A stretch of 64,000 nt of DNA from Alteromonas oceanisediminis. GTDB taxonomy: Bacteria; Pseudomonadota; Gammaproteobacteria; Enterobacterales; Alteromonadaceae. Positions within the stretch are counted from its first letter, which is position 1. Each line of letters opens with the position of its first letter. Of the stretch, positions 31,944 to 41,545 are shown piece after piece. The notes beneath the pieces were generated by a model. It did no database searches, was not told the origin of the DNA, and saw only the letters and a program-made list of their open reading frames with translations. The stretch is taken from contig NZ_JAHCTA010000004.1 of the NCBI RefSeq assembly GCF_018474025.1, forward strand, positions 1 through 64,000, given 5' to 3'. The translations under genes and the position numbers were made by a program.

Positions 31944-32396
31944 TTAACGTTGCGTTTCGAAAAGCACCTGTATCGGGTGCTTTTGTTTTTCTAGTGTCAG
32001 CATTAGCCGCCACTGCATCAGCGGTTGGTGACAACTGCCGAGAAAAAATACGCCGGAGACCCTGTTCGTTGACACCCGATTGATCAGTAATGGCGTTTTA
32101 CCCATGTACATGTTCACACCTTCCACCCACGCTGAAGTGATGTTTATCGGCTCGCTGGCGCTGATGTCGACCTGAGTCTCCTCTTCTGGCTCTGGCGGCG
32201 ACATAAATTGAATAGTGAGTTTTTGCTGTCCAACGTGCAGTTCGCAACGGTTATTTTGAATAGAACAGACAGGCATCTTTGCTATACTGTCATCACTTAG
32301 TTTCGCACTCTGTCGCGAGTTGTGGGTACTAGTGAGATAGCCTGTCAGAAAAATGGCCGCTATCGCCGGAAATATGAACACTTTAAGCTTGTGCAT
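31944..32396 (-). CDS. Membrane-anchored hypothetical protein
   Basis: 150 aa. One N-terminal transmembrane helix (VFIFPAIAAIFLTGYLTST), then a soluble domain with three Cys ('MPVCSIQNNRCELHVGQQKL' and 'VFFLGSCHQP') and beta-rich pattern. No family recognised. Its tail overlaps the bacterioferritin terminator and its promoter faces ccoN, sharing the region with the FNR box. The Cys residues and location hint at a periplasmic role near respiration, which is only inference. Confidence 0.6.
   Translation of the reverse strand: MHKLKVFIFPAIAAIFLTGYLTSTHNSRQSAKLSDDSIAKMPVCSIQNNRCELHVGQQKLTIQFMSPPEPEEETQVDISASEPINITSAWVEGVNMYMGKTPLLINRVSTNRVSGVFFLGSCHQPLMQWRLMLTLEKQKHPIQVLFETQR
31960..31990 (+). 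terminator. Rho-independent terminator after the bacterioferritin pair
   Basis: A 9-bp stem (AAAAGCACC with GGTGCTTTT), 7-nt loop, then GTTTTT. It lies inside the 3' end of the opposite-strand hypothetical gene. Confidence 0.75.
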
Positions 32397-32438
32397 TAAC
32401 GTATAATTAACCTTGTATTTACTGCAATGTAGCGTTTA

Positions 32439-32452
32439 TTGACCGAGATCAA
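32439..32452. promoter_or_regulatory. FNR/Anr box before ccoN
   Basis: TTGAC-CGAG-ATCAA fits TTGAY-N4-RTCAA with all ten conserved positions. A fair -10 (CATTAT) follows at the spacing of an FNR-activated class II promoter. The fnr gene is in the same region (39722), so anaerobic or microaerobic activation of cbb3 oxidase is expected. Confidence 0.8.
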
Positions 32453-32595
32453 CAGATTCATTCTTTCGGTATCATTATGTATTTAAAAGCTTTAGTATCG
32501 CACCGTTAAAACTGTGGTGCTGAGCATGGTAGCAACAGCTCGCAGGTAAAAACAGAAGTGAACACATTTTTATATTGCAGTGGAAGATCCGTCAA

Positions 32596-34029
32596 ATGAG
32601 TGAAATCAGCCAAGCACAGCCAGACTATAATTATAAAGTAGTACGGCAGTTTACCATCATGACCATCGTCTGGGGTATTATCGGCATGAGTTTGGGTGTA
32701 TTGATAGCGGCGCAGCTATTTGCACCAGCGTTAAACTTCGATATCCCTTGGTTAACCTATTCGCGCCTACGCCCACTTCATACCAATGCGGTAATTTTTG
32801 CCTTTGGGGGCTGTGCCCTGTTTGCGACGTCTTACTACATTGTACAACGGACCTCGCAAGTACGCTTATTTAGCGACAAATTAGCGTCCTTCACCTTCTG
32901 GGGCTGGCAAGCGGTTATTGTGGCCGCGGTTATTACACTGCCATTGGGAATAACCGGAAGTAAGGAGTACGCTGAGCTCGAATGGCCCATTGATATTTTG
33001 ATCACACTGGTTTGGGTCGCCTATATCATCAATTTCTTCGGCACATTGGTGATCCGTAAAACGTCGCATATCTACGTTGCCAATTGGTTCTTGGGGGCAT
33101 TTATGCTTACCGTGGCGGTACTGCATATTGGCAATAGTATGGCGATCCCACTGTCGTTTACGAAGTCTTACTCTTTGTACGCAGGTGCTGTGGATGCGAT
33201 GATGCAATGGTGGTACGGGCACAACGCGGTTGGCTTTTTCTTAACAGCAGGTTTTCTGGGCATGATGTATTACTTCGTCCCCAAACAAGCGGGTCGTCCG
33301 GTTTATTCATACCGTCTGTCAATTGTTCACTTCTGGGCGTTAATTTCACTTTACATTTGGGCGGGTCCACACCACCTTCACTATACGGCCCTGCCCGATT
33401 GGACTCAGTCACTGGGTATGGTGATGTCGGTTATTTTGTTCGTGCCGTCATGGGGCGGCATGATCAACGGCATCATGACGTTATCAGGTGCTTGGCATAA
33501 GCTACGTACCGACCCTGTGTTACGTTTCTTGATCGTGTCGCTGTCATTCTACGGCATGTCAACGTTTGAAGGCCCGATGATGGCCATCAAGACGGTAAAC
33601 GCGCTATCACATTACACCGATTGGACCATTGGCCATGTTCACTCTGGCGCCCTCGGTTGGGTTGCCATGGTATCTATTGGCTCCGTATACCATTTGATTC
33701 CAGTGTTGTTTGCACAGCGCTCAATGTACAGCACGAAACTGATTAATGTGCATTTTTGGCTAACGACCATTGGTGTCGTTTTGTACATCGTTGCTATGTG
33801 GATGTCTGGCGTATTACAAGGCTTAATGTGGCGTGCAGTGAACGCTGACGGCACCCTAACCTACAGTTTCGTAGAATCGTTGGAAGCGTCTAAGCCGTTT
33901 TATGTCGTGCGTTTTATCGGCGGCGTGTTTGTTGTAGCCGGTATGCTTATCATGGCGTACAACACCTACATGACCATTCGGGCACCGAAACATAGCTTAG
34001 GCGAAGAGCCTGCAAGCGCTGCGGCATAA
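32596..34029 (+). CDS. ccoN: Cytochrome c oxidase cbb3-type subunit I
   Basis: 477 aa from ATG 32596. Twelve hydrophobic helices with the haem-copper oxidase His set: '[16 protein letters not shown]' (low-spin haem His), '[19 protein letters not shown]' (CuB His), 'HLHYT' (CuB His pair) and '[14 protein letters not shown]' (haem b3/low-spin His). This is the catalytic subunit of the high-affinity oxidase for low oxygen, in the inner membrane. It starts the ccoNOQP operon 7 bp before ccoO. Confidence 0.97.
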   Translation: MSEISQAQPDYNYKVVRQFTIMTIVWGIIGMSLGVLIAAQLFAPALNFDIPWLTYSRLRPLHTNAVIFAFGGCALFATSYYIVQRTSQVRLFSDKLASFTFWGWQAVIVAAVITLPLGITGSKEYAELEWPIDILITLVWVAYIINFFGTLVIRKTSHIYVANWFLGAFMLTVAVLHIGNSMAIPLSFTKSYSLYAGAVDAMMQWWYGHNAVGFFLTAGFLGMMYYFVPKQAGRPVYSYRLSIVHFWALISLYIWAGPHHLHYTALPDWTQSLGMVMSVILFVPSWGGMINGIMTLSGAWHKLRTDPVLRFLIVSLSFYGMSTFEGPMMAIKTVNALSHYTDWTIGHVHSGALGWVAMVSIGSVYHLIPVLFAQRSMYSTKLINVHFWLTTIGVVLYIVAMWMSGVLQGLMWRAVNADGTLTYSFVESLEASKPFYVVRFIGGVFVVAGMLIMAYNTYMTIRAPKHSLGEEPASAAA

Positions 34030-34036
34030 GGAGTCG

Positions 34037-34645
34037 ATGATGAAAAATCCACATGAGTTAATTGAAAAAAATGTTGGTTTGCTCACCGTTTTGATCCTTG
34101 TTGCGATCAGCTTGGGTGCCATGGTGCAGATTACCCCGCTTATGTTTCAGCAGCAAACCATGGAACCAGTCAAAGGCTTGAAGCCCTACACGGCATTACA
34201 AATGGAAGGCCGCGACATTTACATTCGTGAAGGTTGCGTTGGCTGCCATAGCCAGATGATTAGACCGTTCCGCGCGGAAACTGAGCGTTACGGGCACTAC
34301 AGTGTTGCTGGTGAGTCGGTCTGGGAGCGTCCATTTTTGTGGGGCTCAAAGCGTACGGGGCCTGATTTGGCGCGTGTGGGTGAGCGCTACAGTGATGAAT
34401 GGCATCGTGTTCATTTGATCAACCCGCGTGATGTGGTACCAGAATCAAATATGCCGGGTTACCCCTGGCTGGCGGAAAATACGCTTGATGGCAAAATGAC
34501 GGGTAAAAAGCTGCAAATATTTAAAGACCTCGGTGTGCCCTACACTGATGAAGATATTGCAGGTGCGGAAGCGGCGGTAAAAGGTAAAACAGAAATGGAA
34601 GCCCTTATCGCTTATCTTCAATCTTTAGGAACCTATTTAGAATAA
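34037..34645 (+). CDS. ccoO: cbb3 oxidase subunit II, mono-haem c
   Basis: 202 aa. One transmembrane helix, then a cytochrome c domain with 'CVGCHSQ' (CxxCH) and 'ESNMPGYPW' giving the axial Met. AAGGAG precedes the tandem ATG-ATG start. It passes electrons from CcoP to CcoN. The TAA stop shares its last base with the ccoQ ATG. Confidence 0.97.
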   Translation: MMKNPHELIEKNVGLLTVLILVAISLGAMVQITPLMFQQQTMEPVKGLKPYTALQMEGRDIYIREGCVGCHSQMIRPFRAETERYGHYSVAGESVWERPFLWGSKRTGPDLARVGERYSDEWHRVHLINPRDVVPESNMPGYPWLAENTLDGKMTGKKLQIFKDLGVPYTDEDIAGAEAAVKGKTEMEALIAYLQSLGTYLE

Positions 34646-34824
34646 TGATGGATCAAGGTGTAATTGGCAGCATTTTTACTGTCATCGTATTTGTCTCTTT
34701 TATTGGCATCGTGATTTGGGCGTTTAGTAGCCGCAATAAGAAGAAATTTGACGAAGCCGCGAACTTACCGTTTGCCGACGAAGAAGATAGTCAGCCCGCA
34801 AAGAACAATAAGCAGGAGTCTTAA
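34645..34824 (+). CDS. ccoQ: cbb3 oxidase small subunit CcoQ
   Basis: 59 aa, too short for routine gene calls. The tandem ATG at 34645/34648 overlaps the ccoO stop. One transmembrane helix (IFTVIVFVSFIGIVIWAFSS) is followed by a charged tail (RNKKKFDEAANLPFADEEDS). This is the CcoQ pattern; it stabilises the oxidase complex. A ribosome site (AGGAG) for ccoP lies in its final codons. Confidence 0.93.
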   Translation: MMDQGVIGSIFTVIVFVSFIGIVIWAFSSRNKKKFDEAANLPFADEEDSQPAKNNKQES

Positions 34825-34829
34825 AACTT

Positions 34830-35783
34830 ATGAGCATGTTTTGGACAATTTGGATTTCAGTGATCACCCTTGGTTCAATTTTCGGGTGCTACTGGCTGTT
34901 AAGATGGTGTTTATCCAACAAAACCGGAGTGCCTGAAGGCGAAAGTATGGGCCACGAGTTTGACGGGATTATTGAAATCAATAACCCGTTGCCGAAGTGG
35001 TGGACGATATTGTTCTACGTGTGCATCGTGTGGGGATTAGTTTATCTTGTCCTTTATCCTGGTCTGGGTGCCTATAAGGGGCTATTGGGCTGGACAAGTT
35101 CAAATCAGGGCATTTTGAGTCTTGAAGAGTCTAAAGCCAAACAACAGGAAGCCATCGCAAACAATGAATTAGTTCAGTACGATCGCGAGATTAAATTCGC
35201 CAATGAGCGTTTTGACCCCATCTTTGCTGAATATGCCAAGGTTCCGGTTGAAGAACTGATGCATAACGAGGAAGCGGTCAAAGTTGGCCAACGCCTATTC
35301 CTACAAAACTGTGCTCAGTGCCACGGCTCTGATGCGCGCGGTCAGAATGGCGGCTTCCCCAACCTAACCGACGATGATTGGCTGTACGGTGGCAGCGGCG
35401 ATAAGATCAAAGAGACCCTTGTTAATGGTCGCCAAGGCGTTATGCCCGGTTGGTTAGCACCATTTGGTGAACAGGGTATCAAAGAAATTGTGGCGTACAC
35501 GCTAAGCTTGAGCGGGCGTGAAGTGAATGAAACATTGCGCGATGCGGGTAGGGTTCGCTTTGCCGCCTGTGCAGCGTGCCATGGTATGGATGGTAAAGGC
35601 AACCAGATGATTGGAGCGCCAAACCTTACCGACAATATTTGGTTGTATGGCGGCAGTCAGCGCGCTGTAACAGAAACGCTTAATCACGGCCGCAACGGTG
35701 TGATGCCGGCATTTGATAAAACATTGGGTGAAGATAAGATCCACGTTGTCGCAACCTACGTTTATAGCTTATCGAATAAGTAG
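34830..35783 (+). CDS. ccoP: cbb3 oxidase subunit III, di-haem c
   Basis: 317 aa. Two N-terminal transmembrane segments with 'GHEFDGIIEINNPLPKWW', the CcoP N-terminal signature, and two cytochrome c domains with 'CAQCHGSD' and 'CAACHGMD'. The repeat 'NLTDDDWLYGGS' / 'NLTDNIWLYGGS' shows domain duplication. It receives electrons from soluble cytochrome c. Its 3' end is followed by a strong terminator at 35801. Confidence 0.97.
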   Translation: MSMFWTIWISVITLGSIFGCYWLLRWCLSNKTGVPEGESMGHEFDGIIEINNPLPKWWTILFYVCIVWGLVYLVLYPGLGAYKGLLGWTSSNQGILSLEESKAKQQEAIANNELVQYDREIKFANERFDPIFAEYAKVPVEELMHNEEAVKVGQRLFLQNCAQCHGSDARGQNGGFPNLTDDDWLYGGSGDKIKETLVNGRQGVMPGWLAPFGEQGIKEIVAYTLSLSGREVNETLRDAGRVRFAACAACHGMDGKGNQMIGAPNLTDNIWLYGGSQRAVTETLNHGRNGVMPAFDKTLGEDKIHVVATYVYSLSNK

Positions 35784-35800
35784 CCGAAAGGTGGTTTACT

Positions 35801-35825
35801 AGCCCCGTTCTTTCGGGGCTTTTTT
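35801..35825 (+). terminator. Rho-independent terminator after ccoP
   Basis: AGCCCCG-TTCTTT-CGGGGCT, a 7-bp GC-rich stem, then five T. It splits the structural operon from the ccoH assembly genes. Confidence 0.88.
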
Positions 35826-35841
35826 ATAGGATTTTCACTGA

Positions 35842-36336
35842 ATGACTTCACCCGTTGTGCGGCCATGGTACAAACAGTTCTGGCCATGGTTTTTGATCGC
35901 GATCCCACTTTCGTCTTTTATCGTGGGCTTTACGGTGCTTCATCTGGCCATCAATTCATCAGATAGCCTTGTGGTGGATGACTATTATAAAGAAGGTCGT
36001 ACTATCAATGCGCGTCTGGATAAAATTGAGCAAGCGCGTCAGCAAAATATGTCCGCAGGCTTATCGTTTGCTGACGACGGATCGGTACAATTACGTTTTC
36101 TTTCTGGCGTACCCAGAACCGGCGAAGCCATACAGCTGGGCATGTACCATGTCACATTAAAGGACCGTGACATTACGGTGATGCTAACCCGCGATGCTAC
36201 GGGCCTTTACCGCGGTTACACCGAACAGCCATTGCAGGGTAAATGGCGCGTCACGTTATTGCCTGTTAGCGAATCGTGGAAAATCCAGCAAGTCGTTGCC
36301 CTGCCCCGTTCCGACGAGATCCGGTTAACCCCTTGA
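35842..36336 (+). CDS. ccoH: FixH/CcoH family cbb3 assembly protein
   Basis: 164 aa. One transmembrane helix near residues 15-38 (FWPWFLIAIPLSSFIVGFTV) precedes a periplasmic beta-domain containing 'VDDYYKEGRTINARLDK', the FixH signature. It helps assemble the cbb3 oxidase. The ccoG gene usually found between ccoP and ccoH is absent here. Its TGA overlaps the ccoI start. Confidence 0.9.
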   Translation: MTSPVVRPWYKQFWPWFLIAIPLSSFIVGFTVLHLAINSSDSLVVDDYYKEGRTINARLDKIEQARQQNMSAGLSFADDGSVQLRFLSGVPRTGEAIQLGMYHVTLKDRDITVMLTRDATGLYRGYTEQPLQGKWRVTLLPVSESWKIQQVVALPRSDEIRLTP

Positions 36337-38789
36337 GTAGGCAGCAACAAACATGCTTTCACTGTGGATTGCCACATTCGGAAGGTACGAAATACGCGGT
36401 TGTCATCCATGATCAACGTCAGATTATGTGCTGTCCTGGTTGTGAGGCGGTAGCACAGGCAATCGTCGATAATGGACTTGCAGACTATTACACCTTTCGC
36501 ACCGAGCCTGCGGCTAAGGGCGATGAATTGCTCGATGAGACCATGGCAAAGCTCGCGGTTTATGACAACCCAGCGATCCAGGAAGAGTTTGTTATTGAAT
36601 CGGGGCAACACCGTCAGATACAGCTTACCGTTGAGGGGATTACCTGTGCAGCCTGCGGTTGGTTGATCGAAAAGCAAATGAGCAAACTTGCAGGTATAAA
36701 ACAAATCGCGGTGAACGTGTCGGCGCGGCGTGCCACGCTGACCTGGGATCCTGAAAGCATCGCGCTATCGCAAGTGTTACATACTTTCCAAAAAATCGGT
36801 TATCGCGCGGCTCCGTTCCAGCAGGACCAGCACGAGGCCATTTATCACGCGGAACAAAAGGCGTATTTAAAAAAGGTAGGGTTGGCTGGCATCATGACAA
36901 TGCAGGTCATGATGCTGATGGCAGGGCTCTACTTTGACTGGTTTGGCAACATTGAAGCCGAAACGCGCCATTATCTGTACCTTGTGAGTCTCGTACTTAC
37001 CACACCCGTGGTCTTTTTTTCCGGTAGCGTGTTTTACCTCAGTGCGTTGAAAGCGTTAGCCGCTAAAACCATTAATATGGATGTGCCCGTCACGTTAGCT
37101 ATCTGGGGCACCTACCTAGCAGGTATCAAATCAATTTGGCTGGGTAGCGGTGACGTTTACTTTGAATCTATCTGTATGTTTGTGTTCTTTTTGCTGCTAA
37201 GTCGGTTTCTGGAGCATAGATCACGGCACAAGGCCTCATTGATCAGTGCCAATATGCTGCAATATATCCCCGTGACTGCAAATCTAAAGCAAGACAATCG
37301 CTATAAATGCGTGTTGGCTAAACAACTTGCTGTTGGTCAGGTGGTTTTGGTCAAACCGGGTGAGACTGTGCCGGTCGATGGAATTGTGGTTGACGGAGAA
37401 AGTCAGGTTGATGAGTCCATGTTGAATGGTGAGTTCGAACCAGCGCGTAAGTTTTCTGGCAGCACGGTTTATGGCGGCACGGTTAATCAAGCTGGCAGTA
37501 TTGAAGTTCGCGTTGAGCAAACGTTGAAGTACGCACTGGTGAATCAAATAGTGCGATTGCAAGAGCAAGCGATGGCGACCAAGCCGAAGATTGCCATGGT
37601 TGCTGATGTGCTGTCACGCTATTTTGTTGTTGTGGTACTGGCCATTTCTGCACTCACCTTCGGCTTTTGGCATTGGCGTGGCGAACCAGACGCCTTTTGG
37701 ATAATGATTTCTGTGCTCATTGCCACCTGCCCTTGTGCACTGGGTCTTGCCACGCCCTCTGCGCTGACCTGCGCCATGGCAAAACTGAATAAACAGGGCG
37801 TTGTATTAAAGCGAGCTGATGCATTAGAACAATTAACACAGATTAACGCGGTGGTGTTGGATAAGACCGGAACACTCACGCACGGCAAGTTTGCCATTGA
37901 GCAACAATGGTATCACCAACCACAGGCCAAGGAGCAGCTGTTTGCCATTGCCTGTGCGCTGGAATCACGTTCTGAACACCCCATTGCGAAAGCCTTTATC
38001 GGCGACATCCCTGGCGCTGAAACTTCTGCCTCATCAGGTATACAACCTAGGGTCAAGGATTTTTCGGTGACCCTAGGTGGTGGGATTGCAGGTGAGGTAA
38101 ACGGAACGACGTACCAAATGGGTTCGGCACGGTTTGTGGATGTAAAAGCGCATGCCAATTGGTCTAGCATTGAACATGAGGTTGAACAAGCCAACGTATT
38201 ATTGAGTGACGGAACGCATATCCTTGCTGCATTCTGGCTGGCTGATCAGGTCAAAAGTGATGCGAAACCGCTTATCGAGGCACTGCCAGTTTCTACCATT
38301 ACCATTCTCAGCGGCGACAGTCATGCGGCAGTCCGTCATATTGCACAGGCATTGGGGGTTAACCACTTTGTGGCGCAACAAACACCCCAAGATAAACTCG
38401 ATTATGTACAGGCACAACAGAAGCAGGGCCATAAATTATTGATGCTGGGAGATGGTATCAATGATGCACCCGTGTTAGCGCAGGCAGACGTTTCCGCCGC
38501 TGTGGGTAACGCAACTGATCTTGCTAAAAACGCCGCTGATGTTATTTTATTGAATGAAAAGATTTCTTCATTACCTCAACTGTTCACGATGGCGCGGCGA
38601 ACTAAGCGTAAAATTTTGCAAAATATGGCGTGGGCACTGGGATACAATCTGCTTGTGCTTCCGTTTGCGGTATCCGGTCTTCTGGAGCCTTGGATGGCAG
38701 CCGTCGGCATGTCGCTCAGCTCGCTTATTGTGGTAACCAATTCAACGCGATTACTCACTGATACTCAGCACAGTGAGGTACACCAATGA
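36333..38789 (+). CDS. ccoI: Cu+ translocating P-type ATPase for cbb3 assembly
   Basis: About 818 aa from TTG 36333 (TTGA overlap with ccoH); a GTG at 36276 also opens the frame but would overlap ccoH by 61 bp. N-terminus 'CFHCGLPHSE' and 'CCPGCEAV' then HMA domain 'GITCAACGWLIEKQM', transmembrane bundle with 'ATCPCALGLATPSALT', phosphorylation site 'DKTGTLTHGKF' and 'MLGDGINDAPVLAQADV'. It exports Cu+ to the periplasm for CuB insertion in CcoN (FixI/CcoI). It overlaps ccoS by 4 bp. Confidence 0.94.
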   Translation: MSRQQQTCFHCGLPHSEGTKYAVVIHDQRQIMCCPGCEAVAQAIVDNGLADYYTFRTEPAAKGDELLDETMAKLAVYDNPAIQEEFVIESGQHRQIQLTVEGITCAACGWLIEKQMSKLAGIKQIAVNVSARRATLTWDPESIALSQVLHTFQKIGYRAAPFQQDQHEAIYHAEQKAYLKKVGLAGIMTMQVMMLMAGLYFDWFGNIEAETRHYLYLVSLVLTTPVVFFSGSVFYLSALKALAAKTINMDVPVTLAIWGTYLAGIKSIWLGSGDVYFESICMFVFFLLLSRFLEHRSRHKASLISANMLQYIPVTANLKQDNRYKCVLAKQLAVGQVVLVKPGETVPVDGIVVDGESQVDESMLNGEFEPARKFSGSTVYGGTVNQAGSIEVRVEQTLKYALVNQIVRLQEQAMATKPKIAMVADVLSRYFVVVVLAISALTFGFWHWRGEPDAFWIMISVLIATCPCALGLATPSALTCAMAKLNKQGVVLKRADALEQLTQINAVVLDKTGTLTHGKFAIEQQWYHQPQAKEQLFAIACALESRSEHPIAKAFIGDIPGAETSASSGIQPRVKDFSVTLGGGIAGEVNGTTYQMGSARFVDVKAHANWSSIEHEVEQANVLLSDGTHILAAFWLADQVKSDAKPLIEALPVSTITILSGDSHAAVRHIAQALGVNHFVAQQTPQDKLDYVQAQQKQGHKLLMLGDGINDAPVLAQADVSAAVGNATDLAKNAADVILLNEKISSLPQLFTMARRTKRKILQNMAWALGYNLLVLPFAVSGLLEPWMAAVGMSLSSLIVVTNSTRLLTDTQHSEVHQ

Positions 38790-39019
38790 GCATCATCTTT
38801 GTGCTGATCCCTATTGCGGTCATTATTGTTGCCTTAGCCATTGGTATCTTCTTTTGGGCAGTTCGGGCTAATCAGTTTGATGATCTTGAGCGTCAGGGAT
38901 ATAACATTTTATTTGATGATGACTTACCTCCGGAAGAAAAAGCCCTCGCTGAGCAACGCAAGCATGATCAGCTAAATCATGAACGCGATGCACTGTCGGA
39001 TAAAGAACCCCCGCAATGA
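38786..39019 (+). CDS. ccoS: cbb3 oxidase assembly protein CcoS
   Basis: 77 aa. One transmembrane helix (FVLIPIAVIIVALAIGIFFW) followed by 'AVRANQFDDLERQGYNILFD', the CcoS/FixS signature. It is required for cofactor insertion into cbb3 oxidase. Overlaps ccoI and the next gene by 4 bp each. Confidence 0.93.
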   Translation: MSIIFVLIPIAVIIVALAIGIFFWAVRANQFDDLERQGYNILFDDDLPPEEKALAEQRKHDQLNHERDALSDKEPPQ

Positions 39020-39690
39020 CGGCGCAGCTTGACTTATTCGCTGCCTTTCTGATTGGTATCGCTGGCGGAGTTCATTGTTTCGGCATGTGTGGCGGCATCA
39101 CGGTCGCTTTGCAATCAGCCGTGCCAAACTCCCGTTATGCTCCGGTTTACACGCTGGCTTATCATAGTGGTCGAATTGCCAGTTATACCGTCGCTGGCGC
39201 ACTGACTGGTTGGTTAGGCAGTATCTTCAGCCACCAATTCGTCTCAGGTATCCATTTGTTAACGCTGTTGAGCGCCGTTTTGCTTATTTTACTTGGGCTA
39301 TACATCGGAGACTGGTTTCGTGGCTTGGCTGTGCTGGAACGAGCTGGCGGTGTGCTTTGGCGTAGAATTCAACCTTTTGCCACTCGCTTGTTGCCATTCA
39401 AAACCCCCGTGGCGGCGGTGGGATATGGCGCGGTTTGGGGGTGGTTGCCCTGCGGCCTGGTCTACTCCACGTTAAGTTGGAGCCTGGCGTCTGGCACTGC
39501 CGGTTCTGGTGCGTTAGTCATGCTGGCCTTTGGTTTAGGCACCCTGCCCGCTATGCTGACGGCCAGCTTCGGTTACCAGTACTTACGCGACTATTATCGC
39601 CATCCGCTAGTACGACAAGGCGTGGCATTAATGCTATTATGTTACGGACTTTATTTGTTTTTTCAGGGTTTACCGGATATAACTCACTAG
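39016..39690 (+). CDS. TauE/SafE-family membrane protein linked to cbb3 biogenesis
   Basis: 224 aa with six hydrophobic segments. 'GIAGGVHCFGMCGGITVALQ' and 'WGWLPCGLVYSTLSW' are the paired half-motifs of the DsbD-like/TauE family; the two Cys pairs suggest redox or metal handling. In many gammaproteobacteria this gene follows ccoS and is annotated as a sulfite-exporter-like protein, with presumed copper or redox role. It starts in the last codons of ccoS. Confidence 0.88.
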   Translation: MTAQLDLFAAFLIGIAGGVHCFGMCGGITVALQSAVPNSRYAPVYTLAYHSGRIASYTVAGALTGWLGSIFSHQFVSGIHLLTLLSAVLLILLGLYIGDWFRGLAVLERAGGVLWRRIQPFATRLLPFKTPVAAVGYGAVWGWLPCGLVYSTLSWSLASGTAGSGALVMLAFGLGTLPAMLTASFGYQYLRDYYRHPLVRQGVALMLLCYGLYLFFQGLPDITH

Positions 39691-39721
39691 TGTTTTTGGT
39701 AATCCGTATAAGGACGCGTTG

Positions 39722-40471
39722 ATGCAAAAAGCGTTAGGTCGAAATGACCTTTCAATACATTGTCAGACTTGCAGTTTCAGTCATTTATGCCTTCCTGTGG
39801 CGCTTAGCGATGACGAGATGACGTCGCTAGATGACATTATTGAACGGAAGAAACCACTGCGTAAAAACGACAAATTGATAAAAGCGGGCGACCCGTTCAC
39901 GTCGCTGTATGCGGTTCGGTCTGGGTCGTTTAAATCGTTCATTTGCGCAGAGGATGGCGAAGAGCAGATTATTGGTTTTCACTTACCCGGTGATTTGATT
40001 GGTTTTGACGCATTGCGCGAGCAGCGCCACCAAAGTTTCTGTCAGGCGCTGGAAACGGCTATGGTCTGTGAGTTGCCTTACGACACGTTGGATATTATGG
40101 CATCACGCTTCCCGAAGCTTCGTCGGCAAATCATGAGTTTCATGAGCGCCGAAATTAAAAACGACCATGAATTGATGATGCTGTTGAATAAACGCACAGC
40201 CGAAGAGCGGCTAATGTATTTTATTGCGCACCTTTCGGCGCGTTTCGAAGAACGGGGCTTTTCTTCAAAACAATTTAATCTAACCATGACACGCAATGAA
40301 ATTGGAAACTATCTGGGCTTAACCGTAGAGACTATCTCGCGCTTACTGACACGCTTCCAAAAAGACAACATACTCGCGGTTGAAGGTAGACTTATCACCA
40401 TTCTCGACCCTCAAGCGATGGAACACAAACTTCATCGTCAGGATCTAAAAGGCGCTAGCCTAGCGCGCTAA
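39722..40471 (+). CDS. fnr: FNR-family oxygen-sensing transcriptional regulator
   Basis: 249 aa from ATG 39722. The Fe-S ligands are present: 'HCQTCSFSHLCLP' gives three N-terminal Cys and 'AMVCELPYDTLD' the fourth (E. coli Cys122 region). The CRP-like beta-roll ('EEQIIGFHLPGDLIGFDAL') and helix-turn-helix 'MTRNEIGNYLGLTVETISRL' follow; the recognition helix ETISR matches FNR specificity for TTGAT-N4-ATCAA. It probably activates ccoNOQP through the box at 32439. Known as EtrA in Shewanella. Confidence 0.95.
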   Translation: MQKALGRNDLSIHCQTCSFSHLCLPVALSDDEMTSLDDIIERKKPLRKNDKLIKAGDPFTSLYAVRSGSFKSFICAEDGEEQIIGFHLPGDLIGFDALREQRHQSFCQALETAMVCELPYDTLDIMASRFPKLRRQIMSFMSAEIKNDHELMMLLNKRTAEERLMYFIAHLSARFEERGFSSKQFNLTMTRNEIGNYLGLTVETISRLLTRFQKDNILAVEGRLITILDPQAMEHKLHRQDLKGASLAR

Positions 40472-40523
40472 ACAGGCCATTCGCTGTGCATTGGCGCGCT
40501 GTGTGATTGCTGTATACACTTAA

Positions 40524-40541
40524 CTCGATACGTTTATCGAG
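40524..40541 (+). promoter_or_regulatory. Inverted repeat overlapping the uspE ribosome site
   Basis: CTCGATA-CGTT-TATCGAG, a 7-bp perfect stem with a 4-nt loop. Its 3' arm ends in GAG of GAGGA, the likely ribosome site for uspE 9 nt before ATG 40551. In mRNA the hairpin could mask that site; in DNA it could be an operator. Not a terminator, as no T-run follows. Confidence 0.4.
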
Positions 40542-40550
40542 GACCACGCT

Positions 40551-41480
40551 ATGACAAGCCCCAATCACTTACTCGTCGTTGTCGACGCTGACGCGACGCA
40601 ACAACCTGCCCTAAGTCGTGCTGTCACTTTGGCCAAGCGCTCAGGTGCGAAGATCACTGCCCTGTTGTGTATCTATGACTTTGCTTATGAAATGACCACC
40701 ATGCTATCAATGGATGAACGCGATGCGATGCGCAAAGCCGTGTTAGCGGAGCGTCATGACTGGCTATCGACTGTGGTTGAACCTTATCAGGCGGATACTA
40801 ACGCACTGAAAATTAACGTGGTATGGGACAACCGCCAATATGAGGCTATTATCAAACACGCCGATGACGTTGGTGCTGATCTGATCATCAAAACCGCTCA
40901 CAGCCATGACGATCTCGCTTCTTTGATTTTCACCCCTACGGACTGGCACTTGTTACGCAAAGCGCCCACGCCGGTATTGATGGTTAAAACGCACGACTGG
41001 CCTGCCAACGGTAATATTCTCGCTGCGGTGAATGTGGGCACACAGGATGAGGCCCATGCCCTACTCAATCACAAAGTGACCAATACGGCCACACACTATG
41101 CGCAGTTACTCGACGGCAAAGTGCAATTAGCCAACGCCTTCGCTGGCGCCCCGATCAATGTGGCGATAGAAATTCCCGACTTCGATGCAAGCAGCCACAA
41201 CCGATCCGTGCAACAACATCATCAACAAGAAATGTTGGCGTTTGCGAAAGAGCATCAGATCAGCCCGAGTTGTTGCCATGTTGAACAAGGGCTTCCAGAG
41301 CGCGTGATCCCGATGGTGGCGCAAAAAGTAGATGCTGAATTGGTGGTGATTGGTACCGTAGGAAGAGTCGGTTTATCTGCCGCATTGATAGGTAATACCG
41401 CGGAGCATGTTATCGACGCGCTAAACTGTGATGTGTTAGCCATTAAGCCGGATGATTTTACATCGCCAATAAATTTATGA
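40551..41480 (+). CDS. uspE: Universal stress protein, tandem domains (UspE-like)
   Basis: 309 aa, made of two Usp domains: residues about 5-150 ('[19 protein letters not shown]', '[11 protein letters not shown]') and 160-305 ('[18 protein letters not shown]', '[11 protein letters not shown]'). The second keeps the ATP-binding-like G-x2-G-x9-G-S/T pattern in partial form ([16 protein letters not shown]). Tandem Usp proteins next to fnr and ttcA are standard in Shewanella and E. coli, where uspE supports stress and motility. Its start is preceded by the hairpin at 40524. The stop lies 65 bp before ATG 41546 of ttcA. Confidence 0.92.
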   Translation: MTSPNHLLVVVDADATQQPALSRAVTLAKRSGAKITALLCIYDFAYEMTTMLSMDERDAMRKAVLAERHDWLSTVVEPYQADTNALKINVVWDNRQYEAIIKHADDVGADLIIKTAHSHDDLASLIFTPTDWHLLRKAPTPVLMVKTHDWPANGNILAAVNVGTQDEAHALLNHKVTNTATHYAQLLDGKVQLANAFAGAPINVAIEIPDFDASSHNRSVQQHHQQEMLAFAKEHQISPSCCHVEQGLPERVIPMVAQKVDAELVVIGTVGRVGLSAALIGNTAEHVIDALNCDVLAIKPDDFTSPINL

Positions 41481-41545
41481 TCGAGGGTTTTAGCCGGCGC
41501 CACGAACGCTTACAATACGCGCCTTATTCGAGGTTACCGTGTGCT

